Of a DNA stretch of 64,000 nucleotides, positions 16,161 through 25,209 are shown one piece after another. The number at the start of each line of letters is the position of its first letter. Position 1 is the first letter of the stretch. Source of the DNA: Gracilimonas sp964505215 (GTDB taxonomy: Bacteria > Bacteroidota > Rhodothermia > Balneolales > Balneolaceae); the NCBI GenBank assembly GCA_964505215.1, contig CAZDGU010000007.1:1-64000 (forward strand). Reading direction: 5' to 3'. Below the pieces are notes generated by a model. That model saw only the letters and a list, made by a program, of their open reading frames with translations. It was not told the DNA's origin and searched no databases. The position numbers and the translations under genes are program-made.

Positions 16161-16570
16161 TAGAATGTGGTCATTTCTACTTAATTATTATATAAACAAT
16201 TTGATTTATAAACACTTAGCAGTTGTAGAATGAAAATTTTGGGGTAACTTATCTAAAGTTGTCATCTTTCAAGTTACGCTGTGCTATGGTTTTACATCAA
16301 CAATTGCTTACGCTGTTTTAGGGTTGAAGTTTCCTACCGGTTTGAAGTTTTTATTAGCTTCTCGATTATAACTTTTAAGTACTTCGTAATGTTGTCCGTT
16401 ATTTAATAAGAGTGCACACTTTTTTTTGGAGTGATTTTCATGCTATTTTGGTCGCAAGTATTCATTTACAGCTCGGGAAGGAGTCAAAACTCATCATAAA
16501 TAAGCATACAAGATTTTAGCCGGATGCTTCTTATATTTTACCTCAAATTTTTAAACCGTAAGAGTCTGAT

Positions 16571-18193
16571 TTGACTACATCATCCCATGTTTCCCTGCTT
16601 GTATTGAGCATTCTAACGGTGGCTTTAACATCATGCGCCACACCGATGGCCCCAACAGGCGGACCGGCAGATAAACAGGGCCCGCGCATTGAGTACACCA
16701 TTCCTAAAACCGGTACAACTAATTTCAAAGATCAAACTTTTATTTTTCAGTTTGATGAATTTGTTAAGCGCTCATCGGTTCAGCGTGCAATCACCATTGA
16801 GCCTGATTTAGGCATTGAATACGATGTAAAGTGGAAGCGAAAGCAGATGCAGATTGTATTCCAAAAGCCATTCCCCGATTCTACTACCGTAATTGTAAAG
16901 CTGGGAACCGATATTTCTGATACCCGAAGCAATAAAATGGAAAACCCCATTACACTGGCTATTTCAACGGGAGATGAAATTGATGAGGGCGTAATTACGG
17001 GGAGAATTCTTTTTGCTGAAACCGGAAAATCAGCCCCGGATCAAAAAGTACTGCTTTACCGAACGCCCTTCGATTTGGAAGAAAAAGCGGCCTATCAGGC
17101 TCAAACCGATACCGGTGGCGTTTTCACGTTTTCATATTTAGCTGCCGGCAAGTACAAAGCTCTGCTGGTTGATGACAGAAACCGCAATAAAATATGGGAC
17201 AAGAAAACCGAAGCGGCTTTTCCTTTTTCGGAAGATACGCTGACGGTAGCAAAGCAAAGTACAGACACTCTGGCTGTTTTATATACCGCGAGGGTTGATA
17301 CTATTGCTCCCAGTTTGCAGGGAGTCGGGTTGTTTTCACAAAACAGAATGCGTCTTCGGTTCAGCGAAAATATAAAGCTGCAAGAAGAGGCAGAAGTAAC
17401 GGTATTGGATTCTGCTGGCAGTATGTACGCCTCAGTCTATCCGCTTTATGTTCACCCCAAAGAACCATACGTACTTTTTGCCCAAAGTGAAAATCCTTTG
17501 TTAGAAACCAAAACCTATGGAATTAGCTTAACCGGCATTACCGATAACAGCGGAAATATAGCCGACAGCGCCAAGATAACCTTTACCGGAACGGCCCAGG
17601 AAGACACTACGCAGCAGCGCATCATCAGCACAAATAAATTGCCCGGATTGCTTCAGCGCCAGGCTTTTGAAGTCACCTATGCCGCGCCCATCTCACAACC
17701 GGAAATTATAGATTCGTTAGTGGTGATTGAAGGGCAGGTAGATTTTGACGACTGGCCGGAAGTGGAAACTCACCGAAATAAGCTGACGATAAGTCCACAA
17801 AAAGAATGGATTGCAGGTACCGATTATCAGTTTTTGGTGTGGAACCCGGTTACTAAACGGCGGGTGATGTACGAGCCGGAAGTTTGGGATTCCACTCAAT
17901 ACGGAGCCATCGAAATTAACATAGAATCGGCTGATTCCACGTCTCAGTATATTGTAGAGCTATTAGGTCAGCAGGGAGAAGAGTATGTGCTTCAGCAATT
18001 TAGCCAATCCGTAACGCTGAACGATTTGCCGCCACTCAGCTACACGCTCATTTTATTCAGAGACGAAAATGGCAACCAAAAATGGGATCGTGGAACGGTA
18101 ATTCCTTTTCAAGCTCCGGAAAAATATTACGTACAGCGTAACGTGAAGGTGCAGCCGGGTTTTACTTCAGAAATACAAGTCTCTTTAGATTAA
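16571..18193 (+). CDS. Ig-like domain lipoprotein
   Basis: A 540-residue surface or periplasmic lipoprotein. Translation appears to begin at a TTG (16571), because the SPII signal (SLLVLSILTVALTSC, Cys near residue 22) lies upstream of the first in-frame ATG. An N-terminal Ig-like domain of the SbsA/Big_5 type runs from about 35 to 130 (RIEYTIPKTGTTNFKDQTF; FDEFVKRSSVQ), followed by a carboxypeptidase-regulatory-like beta domain (GVITGRILF...AGKYKALLVDDRNRNKIWD) and a second Ig-like domain near 240-345. A repeat of the RDENGNQKWDRGTV motif near the end is typical of these proteins in Bacteroidota. The role is unknown. Confidence 0.8.
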   Translation: MTTSSHVSLLVLSILTVALTSCATPMAPTGGPADKQGPRIEYTIPKTGTTNFKDQTFIFQFDEFVKRSSVQRAITIEPDLGIEYDVKWKRKQMQIVFQKPFPDSTTVIVKLGTDISDTRSNKMENPITLAISTGDEIDEGVITGRILFAETGKSAPDQKVLLYRTPFDLEEKAAYQAQTDTGGVFTFSYLAAGKYKALLVDDRNRNKIWDKKTEAAFPFSEDTLTVAKQSTDTLAVLYTARVDTIAPSLQGVGLFSQNRMRLRFSENIKLQEEAEVTVLDSAGSMYASVYPLYVHPKEPYVLFAQSENPLLETKTYGISLTGITDNSGNIADSAKITFTGTAQEDTTQQRIISTNKLPGLLQRQAFEVTYAAPISQPEIIDSLVVIEGQVDFDDWPEVETHRNKLTISPQKEWIAGTDYQFLVWNPVTKRRVMYEPEVWDSTQYGAIEINIESADSTSQYIVELLGQQGEEYVLQQFSQSVTLNDLPPLSYTLILFRDENGNQKWDRGTVIPFQAPEKYYVQRNVKVQPGFTSEIQVSLD

Positions 18194-18329
18194 CCTGAGA
18201 CTTATGGGTGATATTTTTGTTTAAACCCCTGAGGATGGTAAATGTCTGTAATCCGCCAAAAGAACGATCGAAAATCGAGATTCAAATTCGTATCTTTTGG
18301 TACCGCTTCCAATTTCAAGAAATTTAATT

Positions 18330-21300
18330 ATGTCAGTAGAAACGAAGTCTAAATCATCAAAGAAGAAATCTGTGGCAAACAAAAGTTCGGACATTCCGCA
18401 ACCGTATCAATCAAAGCATAAAATTCGGTTTGTTACGGCCGCCAGTCTGTTTGACGGCCATGACGCCAGCATCAACATTATGCGCCGAATTCTGCAAAGC
18501 AGCGGGGCAGAGGTGGTTCATCTTGGGCACAATCGCTCGGTGCACGAAATTGTAAATTGCGCCATTCAGGAAGATGCTCAGGGCATTGCTATCAGCTCGT
18601 ATCAGGGCGGACATGTGGAGTATTTCAAGTACATGATTCAGCTTTTGGAAGAAAATGGAGCCGGACACATTAAAGTATTTGGCGGCGGCGGCGGGGTGAT
18701 AGCACCCGAAGAAATCGAAGACCTGCATAGTGCCGGTGTTGCTCACATATTTTCGGTAGAAGACGGAAGTGAAATGGGCTTGCAAGGCATGATTAATTAT
18801 ATGCTGGAAGCCTGCGATTATGATCCCATTGAGGTAGCCAAGCCGGACATAAAGAAAGTTAAAGAACGAGATAACGGACAGCTTGCACGGGCGCTCACGG
18901 CTATTGAAAACGAACACAGCCATGTACTTTCCTACCAGGACGGTAAGCTGATTGACGGCGATGAAAATGAAATTGAAATCGGCTCTAAAATCATTCCTCT
19001 GATTGGAATTACAGGAACGGGAGGAGCCGGAAAAAGCTCGCTGACGGATGAAATTGTACGTCGATTCCTAACCGAATTTGAAGACCTTACCATTGGTATT
19101 ATTTCCGTTGATCCATCCAAAATTAAAACGGGCGGTGCGCTGCTGGGCGATAGAATTCGCATGAACAGCATTGACACTGAAAACGTATTTATGCGCAGTA
19201 TGGCCACGAGAGCCTCAAATCGGGCTACGAGTAAAGGACTTTTAGGAGCCATTGAGTTATACAAAGCCGCCGGCTTCGATTTGATTATTGTGGAAACCTC
19301 CGGCATTGGACAAAGCGGAACCGAGATTGTAGAATACACCGATATTCCTATTTATGTGATGACCAGCGAATACGGAGCCGCCACTCAACTCGAAAAAATT
19401 AACATGCTGGATTTAGCAGAGTTAGTTGTGCTGAATAAATTTGAGAAAAAAGGCTCATTAGATGCGCTGCGAGACATCCGCAAGCAAATGATTCGAAATA
19501 CCGGTCAGTGGCACGCCAAGCAGGAAGATATGCCGGTATATCCAACCATTGCGGCTCAGTTTAATGATGAAGGCGTGAATCGCCTGTTCAAAGCCATGGT
19601 TGATCGTATTAACGAGCGATATGAATTAGAATGGGAAACGGAATTATATACCAATCCCGAGCCCGCAGAAGATATTCAGGCTCAGGCCATCATTCCCGGA
19701 AAACGTGTTCGATATTTGTCGGAAATCTCGGAAAGCGTGCGCGATTATCACGCCTGGGCCGAAGAGCAGGCAGAAATAGCCTCCAAATTAGATCAGGTTT
19801 CAGGAACTATAAAGCAGCTGGAAAGCTGGAGTCCGGACGAAAAAGAGGAAATGCAGACTAAGCTTTCCAATATGCGCGATCATTGGCTCTCTAAGCTCGA
19901 TTCGTTGCCAAAAAATATTATAGAAGGCTGGGATGAATTGTATGAAAGATATCAGCAGGATTATTTTGAAGTAGAAATTCGCGGCAGGAAATTTAAGAAT
20001 CAGCTGTTTCGGGAATCGCTAAGCGGACTGAAAATTCCACGAGTAGCACTTCCCAAAACTAAGCATAAAGGCGAGCAGCTCAAGTTTGCGCTGAAAGAAA
20101 ACCTGCCGGGATATTTCCCATTTACCGCCGGTGTTTTTCCGTTTAAAAGAGAAGGAGAAGACCCAACCCGCATGTTTGCAGGAGAAGGGACACCAGAGCG
20201 AACCAACAAGCGATTCCATTATGTGAGTGAGGGAATGCCCGCAGCACGACTTTCTACAGCCTTCGATTCCGTCACGCTGTATGGAGAAGATCCCGGCTAT
20301 CGTCCCGATATTTATGGAAAAATTGGAAATTCAGGAGTAAGCATTTGTACGCTGGATGACATGAAAAAGCTGTATTCCGGCTTTGAGCTCACATCTCCCA
20401 AAACCTCCGTTTCGATGACTATCAACGGACCTGCGCCCATGATTCTGGCGATGTTTATGAACACGGCTATTGATCAGGAAGTGGAGCGATATCTGAAAAG
20501 TGAAGGGAAGTGGGAAGAAGCTCAGAAAAAAATTCAGGCTTATTTCAAAGAACGAGGAGTGAAGCAGCCGAAGTACAGTAATGAAATTCCTGATGGAAAT
20601 GACGAATTTGGTTTGGCAACCTTAGGAATTACCGGAGATAATCTGGTGGATAAAGAAACCTATGAATCTATTAAGGAGAAAACGCTAAGTGTCGTTCGCG
20701 GAACGGTTCAGGCCGATATCCTAAAAGAAGATCAGGCTCAAAATACCTGTATTTTCTCAACCGAATTTGCTCTGAAAATGATGGGCGATATTCAAAGTTA
20801 TTTCACTGAGCATAAAGTTCGGAACTACTATTCGGTTTCTATTTCGGGCTATCACATAGCGGAAGCGGGGGCTAATCCCATTACACAGGCTGCTTTCACC
20901 CTGGCCAATGGTTTCACCTTTGTGGAATACTATCTGGCACGTGGTTTAGAGGTAGATGATTTTGCCCACAACCTATCGTTTTTCTTCAGTAACGGACTGG
21001 ATCCGGAATATGCGGTTATTGGTCGGGTTGCGCGCCGTATTTGGGCGGTAGCTATGAAAAACAGGTATGAAGCGAATGAGCGTTCTCAAAAGCTGAAGTA
21101 TCATATTCAAACCAGTGGACGTTCGCTGCATGCGCAGGAGATTCAGTTTAATGATATTCGTACTACTTTGCAGGCGCTGTTGGCTATATATGATAACTGT
21201 AACTCGTTGCACACCAATGCTTATGACGAGGCAATTACCACGCCAACTGAAGAATCGGTTCGCCGGGCGCTGGCTATTCAGATGATTATAAATAAGGAGC

Positions 21301-21803
21301 TGGGTACTGCTAAAAATGAGAACATCAATCAGGGCTCGTACTTTTTGGAAGAGCTTACGGATTTGGTTGAAGAAGCCATTCTCACCGAGTTTGATCGAAT
21401 TACCGAGCGTGGCGGAGTGTTAGGAGCTATGGAGAATATGTATCAGCGCGGTAAAATTCAGGATGAAAGTCTGTATTACGAATCGAAAAAGCACAGCGGT
21501 GAACTTCCCATTATTGGAGTGAATACATTCCAGAAAGAAGAAAATGGAGAAGGAGAAGAGGAGAAAAAGGTTGAACTCATCCGCTCTACCGAAACTGAGA
21601 AAAAGCAGCAAATTGAAAACCTGGAGCAGTTCTGGAAGCGTAATGAGCAAGATACAGCACAGGCGCTTGCACAGCTTAAAGAGGTGGCCCGCAATAACGG
21701 AAACCTGTTTGAAGAGCTGATGGAAACGGTTAAGGTTGCTTCCTTGGGACAAATTTCACACGCACTGTACGAAGTAGGTGGTCAGTATAGAAGAAATATG
21801 TAA
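18330..21803 (+). CDS. icmF: Fused isobutyryl-CoA mutase (adenosylcobalamin-dependent)
   Basis: Interconverts isobutyryl-CoA and n-butyryl-CoA. I place the start at the ATG at 18330 (1157 residues) rather than the TTG at 18297. Domains in order: a B12-binding domain (about 30-160) with the cobalt-ligand motif DGHDA (His44) and a GGGGG loop; a MeaB-like GTPase chaperone domain (about 218-440) with P-loop GTGGAGKSS; a linker; and the acyl-CoA mutase TIM barrel (about 590 to the end). In the active site, Phe603 in AGVFPFKRE and Gln804 in AQNTCIF take the places of the Tyr and Arg of methylmalonyl-CoA mutase, which is the isobutyryl type pattern. No partner gene is adjacent. Confidence 0.93.
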   Translation: MSVETKSKSSKKKSVANKSSDIPQPYQSKHKIRFVTAASLFDGHDASINIMRRILQSSGAEVVHLGHNRSVHEIVNCAIQEDAQGIAISSYQGGHVEYFKYMIQLLEENGAGHIKVFGGGGGVIAPEEIEDLHSAGVAHIFSVEDGSEMGLQGMINYMLEACDYDPIEVAKPDIKKVKERDNGQLARALTAIENEHSHVLSYQDGKLIDGDENEIEIGSKIIPLIGITGTGGAGKSSLTDEIVRRFLTEFEDLTIGIISVDPSKIKTGGALLGDRIRMNSIDTENVFMRSMATRASNRATSKGLLGAIELYKAAGFDLIIVETSGIGQSGTEIVEYTDIPIYVMTSEYGAATQLEKINMLDLAELVVLNKFEKKGSLDALRDIRKQMIRNTGQWHAKQEDMPVYPTIAAQFNDEGVNRLFKAMVDRINERYELEWETELYTNPEPAEDIQAQAIIPGKRVRYLSEISESVRDYHAWAEEQAEIASKLDQVSGTIKQLESWSPDEKEEMQTKLSNMRDHWLSKLDSLPKNIIEGWDELYERYQQDYFEVEIRGRKFKNQLFRESLSGLKIPRVALPKTKHKGEQLKFALKENLPGYFPFTAGVFPFKREGEDPTRMFAGEGTPERTNKRFHYVSEGMPAARLSTAFDSVTLYGEDPGYRPDIYGKIGNSGVSICTLDDMKKLYSGFELTSPKTSVSMTINGPAPMILAMFMNTAIDQEVERYLKSEGKWEEAQKKIQAYFKERGVKQPKYSNEIPDGNDEFGLATLGITGDNLVDKETYESIKEKTLSVVRGTVQADILKEDQAQNTCIFSTEFALKMMGDIQSYFTEHKVRNYYSVSISGYHIAEAGANPITQAAFTLANGFTFVEYYLARGLEVDDFAHNLSFFFSNGLDPEYAVIGRVARRIWAVAMKNRYEANERSQKLKYHIQTSGRSLHAQEIQFNDIRTTLQALLAIYDNCNSLHTNAYDEAITTPTEESVRRALAIQMIINKELGTAKNENINQGSYFLEELTDLVEEAILTEFDRITERGGVLGAMENMYQRGKIQDESLYYESKKHSGELPIIGVNTFQKEENGEGEEEKKVELIRSTETEKKQQIENLEQFWKRNEQDTAQALAQLKEVARNNGNLFEELMETVKVASLGQISHALYEVGGQYRRNM

Positions 21804-21885
21804 TCCACTGTAAGCAAGTGAATTAGCTCAATCAGATTAGCTATAAATATACACTGTTTCAGTAAGATCTCACTTTACCGGCAAG

Positions 21886-21925
21886 ACTTCCTATCCGGCA
21901 GTTTCTTCATAATTGGATAGGAAGT
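21886..21925. terminator. Stem-loop between convergent icmF and symporter genes
   Basis: ACTTCCTATCC (21886-21896) pairs perfectly with GGATAGGAAGT (21915-21925) over an 18-nt loop. It lies between the ends of two convergent genes, so it may terminate or protect both transcripts. There is no T-tract on either side, which lowers confidence. Confidence 0.45.
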
Positions 21926-21978
21926 ATTCTCAGTTCACCCCGAAAAAATACATTCAATAAAGAGGGAGATTACGGTCT

Positions 21979-23430
21979 TTATTTATTCAGGATGTTGGTT
22001 TTGCGAATGAATTCCTTACTTTTCTCGAGATCACTTTCCGTAAAAAAGCTAACACCCACATATAAAAGCAGTGAAATAGAAATGCCAATAATGGCCTGTT
22101 TAGCCGAGGCAATTTCCCAGGCAATAGGCAGGTCGGCGCCAAGAGCTGCTATCAAATTATAGGTAGAAAAAAGAAGTCCGAACAGCATAGAAATGGTTGC
22201 AGCAACTGAGGTTCCTCTGGCCCAAAGAAAGCCTAATACCAGCGGAATAAAGGCCCCGGTGGTAAGAAAATCCGAGCCAATCCACGAAATGGTTAAAACC
22301 GATTGTATTCTCAAGGCTATCAAAAGAGCCGCTGCCGCCATAATGAAAGTAGAAATGCGGGCAATAGTTACACTGCGAGCAGCGCTGATTTTAGGGTTGA
22401 TGTATCTTTGAAAGATATCTACCGTCAGTGAAAGCGCGCCCGTATTGATGAGAGAGTCCATGGTGGACATAATGGCTGCAATCAACCCAACAAAAAGCAC
22501 TGCGCTTAAAACCGGGCTGGGTAAATTGCTGATCATATCCGGAACAATGCCGCTTTTGGGAACTGCATCGTACATCACAGAAGAAAACATGCCGGTGTAA
22601 GTCACCATCAGATACAAGGGAATGAAGGCAATAAAGCTGATAATCATCATCTTTCTGGCATCGGTGGCTTTTTTAGCCGCAGAAATACGTTGCCAAATAT
22701 TAGCCTGAATCATCCAAGACGTGCCAAATGTAATTACGTAGGCTAAATTGTCTGCTACGTTGCTAAAGAAAGAGGTGTAGTTTGGATTGTTGGTAGTAGC
22801 CGCTGCAGCTTTTACTGCATCCAGGCCGCCGGATTGGCTACAAGTGAAAAAGAATAGAAAAATTCCGGTAAACAGGAAAAAAGTAAACTGAAGTAAGTCG
22901 GTGAGTACCACGCCTTTAAAACCGCCAAATAATGAATAAGTTAAAACAATAAGTGTACCAACAATGGCTCCGGTCGTGTAGCTCATATTGAAAAAAGCAT
23001 GGAAAAACTTACCCACTACAATCACTTGAACAGAAGAGGCAATCACCATAAAAATGATAATGAAAACAGTAAGCAGTAAAGAAACGGTACTGTTGTAGCG
23101 CTGTTCCATCAACTGCGGCTGCGAAATGGTTCCAATATTCCGAATTCCTTTAGAAAACAAGAACATTAATGCTGTAGCTATTAAAACCGGAACGCCGTAA
23201 ATCCAGAAAGAACTTAAGCCGTTATTATAGGCATGATCTACAAGGTCGATGGCCGAGCCGCCGCCCCACCAGGATGCTATAAATGTAATGGCGAGCAGCC
23301 ACGCAGGGAGTTTTCGTGAGGCTAAAAAATAGTCCTCACTATCTTCACTTTTACGATTCCAAATGCCTACCGCAATTATTCCAATAAAGTAAAGGGCCAG
23401 AAACAGAATGGTAATAGTTGTGACCTGCAT
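21979..23430 (-). CDS. Sodium:solute symporter (SSS family)
   Basis: A 483-residue inner-membrane Na+/solute symporter of the LeuT-fold SSS family, with about 13 predicted transmembrane helices. Recognisable segments are the start of TM1 (ITILFLALYFIGIIAVGIW), the following cytoplasmic stretch NRKSEDSEDYFLASRKLPAW, and the conserved GLIAAIMSTMDSLINTGALSLTVD segment. Substrate is not predictable by eye. It is transcribed divergently from the GbsR-type regulator 466 bp away, and a second SSS carrier lies in the operon at 26223, so the two may handle related compounds. Confidence 0.9.
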   Translation of the reverse strand: MQVTTITILFLALYFIGIIAVGIWNRKSEDSEDYFLASRKLPAWLLAITFIASWWGGGSAIDLVDHAYNNGLSSFWIYGVPVLIATALMFLFSKGIRNIGTISQPQLMEQRYNSTVSLLLTVFIIIFMVIASSVQVIVVGKFFHAFFNMSYTTGAIVGTLIVLTYSLFGGFKGVVLTDLLQFTFFLFTGIFLFFFTCSQSGGLDAVKAAAATTNNPNYTSFFSNVADNLAYVITFGTSWMIQANIWQRISAAKKATDARKMMIISFIAFIPLYLMVTYTGMFSSVMYDAVPKSGIVPDMISNLPSPVLSAVLFVGLIAAIMSTMDSLINTGALSLTVDIFQRYINPKISAARSVTIARISTFIMAAAALLIALRIQSVLTISWIGSDFLTTGAFIPLVLGFLWARGTSVAATISMLFGLLFSTYNLIAALGADLPIAWEIASAKQAIIGISISLLLYVGVSFFTESDLEKSKEFIRKTNILNK

Positions 23431-23703
23431 AGCTATTTATTTGCTTTAATTTGAATTTTCATAGTCGAGATGTGCGGATAGAACCACTTATTTGTAGGGC
23501 GGAGTGAGAACAAGCATAGGAAAGCAGAGGTCATTGAGCAGCGCAAAATACTTAGTGAAATTAGGTTTATGTGATGGAAAAACTTGTAAAGCAATCAATA
23601 TCAGTGATTTGAAAGTTACCACTCGTAGGATTAATAAGCGTTGAACCTACCTACTTTGTACATAAAAAAACAATATAAAATTATCACCCTTTTAGTGGGT
23701 ATT

Positions 23704-23755
23704 GGCAGGGATTTAAGAGATTCATCTGATGCCGTGGATTACGTTGTGTCCGGAT
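23704..23755 (+). repeat. Degenerate intergenic repeat (GGATTTAAGAGATT...CTGATG.CGTGGATT)
   Basis: The segment GGCAGGGATTTAAGAGATTC followed by ATCTGATGCCGTGGATT resembles 63910-63960 (CGCAGATTAAGGAGATTACG...GCTGATGGCGTGGATT), so both are decayed copies of one dispersed element. The rest of 23431-23826 holds no supported gene; a perfect 10-bp palindrome GAAGCGCTTC is at 23808-23817. Confidence 0.5.
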
Positions 23756-23826
23756 TTTTGAAATACTAAAAGACGGAAAGCCTTCAACCCGCAAGCCAAA
23801 GATTTTGGAAGCGCTTCTATAATTTA

Positions 23827-23858
23827 TTTGTTTCATTAGTGTATTTAAACTAAATTTG
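23827..23858 (+). promoter_or_regulatory. Promoter of the GbsR/MarR-type regulator gene
   Basis: TTTG at 23827-23830 and TAAATTTG at 23851-23858, 20 bp apart, match the Bacteroidota TTTG-N19-21-TAnnTTTG promoter consensus. The ATG follows 38 bp later. A dyad site (23855-23870) overlaps the downstream element. Confidence 0.65.
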
Positions 23859-23870
23859 AAATGAATCAAA
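23855..23870. promoter_or_regulatory. Candidate operator, site 1 (TTTGAAATGAATCAAA)
   Basis: A dyad TTTGA-N6-TCAAA. The same outer arms and spacing recur at 24452-24467 before the operon. It overlaps the -7 element of the regulator's promoter, the position expected for negative autoregulation by the GbsR/MarR-type protein encoded downstream. Confidence 0.55.
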
Positions 23871-23896
23871 TACATCAAACACAGTATTGAGTCTGA

Positions 23897-24400
23897 ATGA
23901 AAAAAGAAGAGCTGATACATGAACTTATACAGGCGTATTCTGAAGCGTACGTAAAACTTGGCTACAGCTCGCTGATGGGCAAAATTGTGGCACTGCTTAT
24001 TGCTTCACCCAAGCCGCTCAGCTTAGACGATATTTCAGAAAAGCTGCAAATGAGTAAAGGGCCCATCTCCCAAATATCCCGAAAGCTCAAAGATCATCAG
24101 CTGATTGAAAAAGTTTGGATTCCCGGCGAGCGCAAAGATTATTACAAAGCCACGGCCGATATTTTCGGGCAGGCTTTTGCTAATTATGCTGATTCAATGA
24201 AGAAAAATGCAGAGCTAGGCCTACGGTTCAATAATTTGGCAGAGGAGGTGGATATGCAGGACGAGCAGGTGCAGCATATTAAAAGCCGAATGAATGAAAT
24301 GCAGCTTTTCTACAATAAAATGGAAGAGTTCAATAACGACTTTCTTTCAACCTGGAAAGCAGAACTAAAGCCAGATTTAACAGAAACTCCTCAAGCATAA
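23897..24400 (+). CDS. GbsR/MarR-family transcriptional regulator
   Basis: A 167-residue winged-helix regulator of the GbsR branch of the MarR superfamily. The winged helix lies at about 28-95 (LIASPKPLSLDDISEKLQM, MSKGPISQISRKLKDHQL, wing with WIPGERKDYYKA). The C-terminal part (about 100-155) is helical and probably dimerises. It is preceded by a TTTG/TAAATTTG promoter with an overlapping dyad, and a matching dyad precedes the fabG-like gene 80 bp after its stop. The sequence layout therefore suggests that it controls itself and the operon 24481-31316. The effector is unknown; a CoA thioester or carboxylate would suit the genes. Confidence 0.88.
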   Translation: MKKEELIHELIQAYSEAYVKLGYSSLMGKIVALLIASPKPLSLDDISEKLQMSKGPISQISRKLKDHQLIEKVWIPGERKDYYKATADIFGQAFANYADSMKKNAELGLRFNNLAEEVDMQDEQVQHIKSRMNEMQLFYNKMEEFNNDFLSTWKAELKPDLTETPQA

Positions 24401-24451
24401 ATCTTCATCAATACTTTATGAGAAAAGAGTATGATACGTGTAAAATAAACA

Positions 24452-24467
24452 TTTGAAAATTTTCAAA
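24452..24467. promoter_or_regulatory. Candidate operator, site 2 (TTTGAAAATTTTCAAA)
   Basis: A perfect 16-bp palindrome 13 bp before the ATG at 24481. It shares the TTTGA-N6-TCAAA arms and spacing with the site at 23855-23870. The position fits repression of the operon by the upstream regulator. Confidence 0.6.
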
Positions 24468-24480
24468 CATACAAAACATT

Positions 24481-25209
24481 ATGAATTATAAAGATCAAGT
24501 GATACTCATAACCGGTGGCGCTGCCGGAATAGGAAAAGCAACCGCGCAGGCTTTTAACAAACTGGGAGGAACCGTGGTGATTTGGGACCTCAACGAGGAA
24601 GCCGGTAAAGAGCTGGTAAATGAGTTTGGCAGCGGAAAATTTCAAAAAGTGGATGTTACCAACTTTAATGAGGTAGGAGAGGCCGTTGAAGAAATCATCA
24701 AAGAATACGGCCGTTTAGATGTGCTCATCAATAATGCCGGCATCACGATGGATAAAACGTTGAAGAAAATGGATCCGAAAACCTGGCAAAAAGTTATTGA
24801 TGTGAATTTGACGGGCGTGTTCAACTGTACGCGGCAGGCGGTGCCGCACATGCTGGAAGCGCAGCAAGGCGTGATTCTGAACGCAAGTTCGGTAGTTGGT
24901 TTGTACGGTAATTTCGGCCAAACAAATTATGTGGCTACAAAGTCTGGCGTAATTGGGATGACTAAAACCTGGGCTCGCGAATTAGGCGGAAAAGGCATTC
25001 GTGTAAATGCGGTAGCTCCCGGTTTTATTGCCACGGAAATGGTGCAGCAAATGCCGGAAAAAGTGATTGATCACATGGTCTCCAAAACGCCTTTAGGCCG
25101 CATGGGTAAGCCGGAAGATATTGCAAATGCATATACCTTTTTAGCTTCTGAGCAGGCTGCTTTTATAACCGGAACCGTACTTAGCGTTGATGGAGGTATT
25201 ATTTCATGA
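24481..25209 (+). CDS. SDR-family 3-oxoacyl-ACP/CoA reductase (FabG-like)
   Basis: A 242-residue classical short-chain dehydrogenase, reducing a 3-oxoacyl thioester with NAD(P)H or oxidising the reverse way. The cofactor motif TGGAAGIG is at 11-18, NNAG at 84-87, and the catalytic set is Ser137, Tyr150 and Lys154 (YVATK). The C-terminal GTVLSVDGG is family-typical. An Asp (WDLNEE, residue 36) after the second strand suggests NADH rather than NADPH. The last bases overlap the next gene (ATGA), so the two are translationally coupled. Its membership in a regulated catabolic-style operon argues for a pathway-specific reductase rather than the housekeeping FabG. Confidence 0.88.
   Translation: MNYKDQVILITGGAAGIGKATAQAFNKLGGTVVIWDLNEEAGKELVNEFGSGKFQKVDVTNFNEVGEAVEEIIKEYGRLDVLINNAGITMDKTLKKMDPKTWQKVIDVNLTGVFNCTRQAVPHMLEAQQGVILNASSVVGLYGNFGQTNYVATKSGVIGMTKTWARELGGKGIRVNAVAPGFIATEMVQQMPEKVIDHMVSKTPLGRMGKPEDIANAYTFLASEQAAFITGTVLSVDGGIIS

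Noticed and set aside
15947..16570. Hidden gene in the 620-bp gap before the Ig-like lipoprotein
   Set aside because: Scanning both strands gave only short frames and a dispersed repeat; nothing protein-like was found.
18297..18329. TTG start for icmF
   Set aside because: The ATG 33 bp later gives the normal N terminus; residues encoded between are not family-like.
23684..23920. 78-residue minus-strand ORF before the regulator gene
   Set aside because: It covers a dispersed repeat and the promoter region of the gbsR-type gene, with no recognisable protein character.
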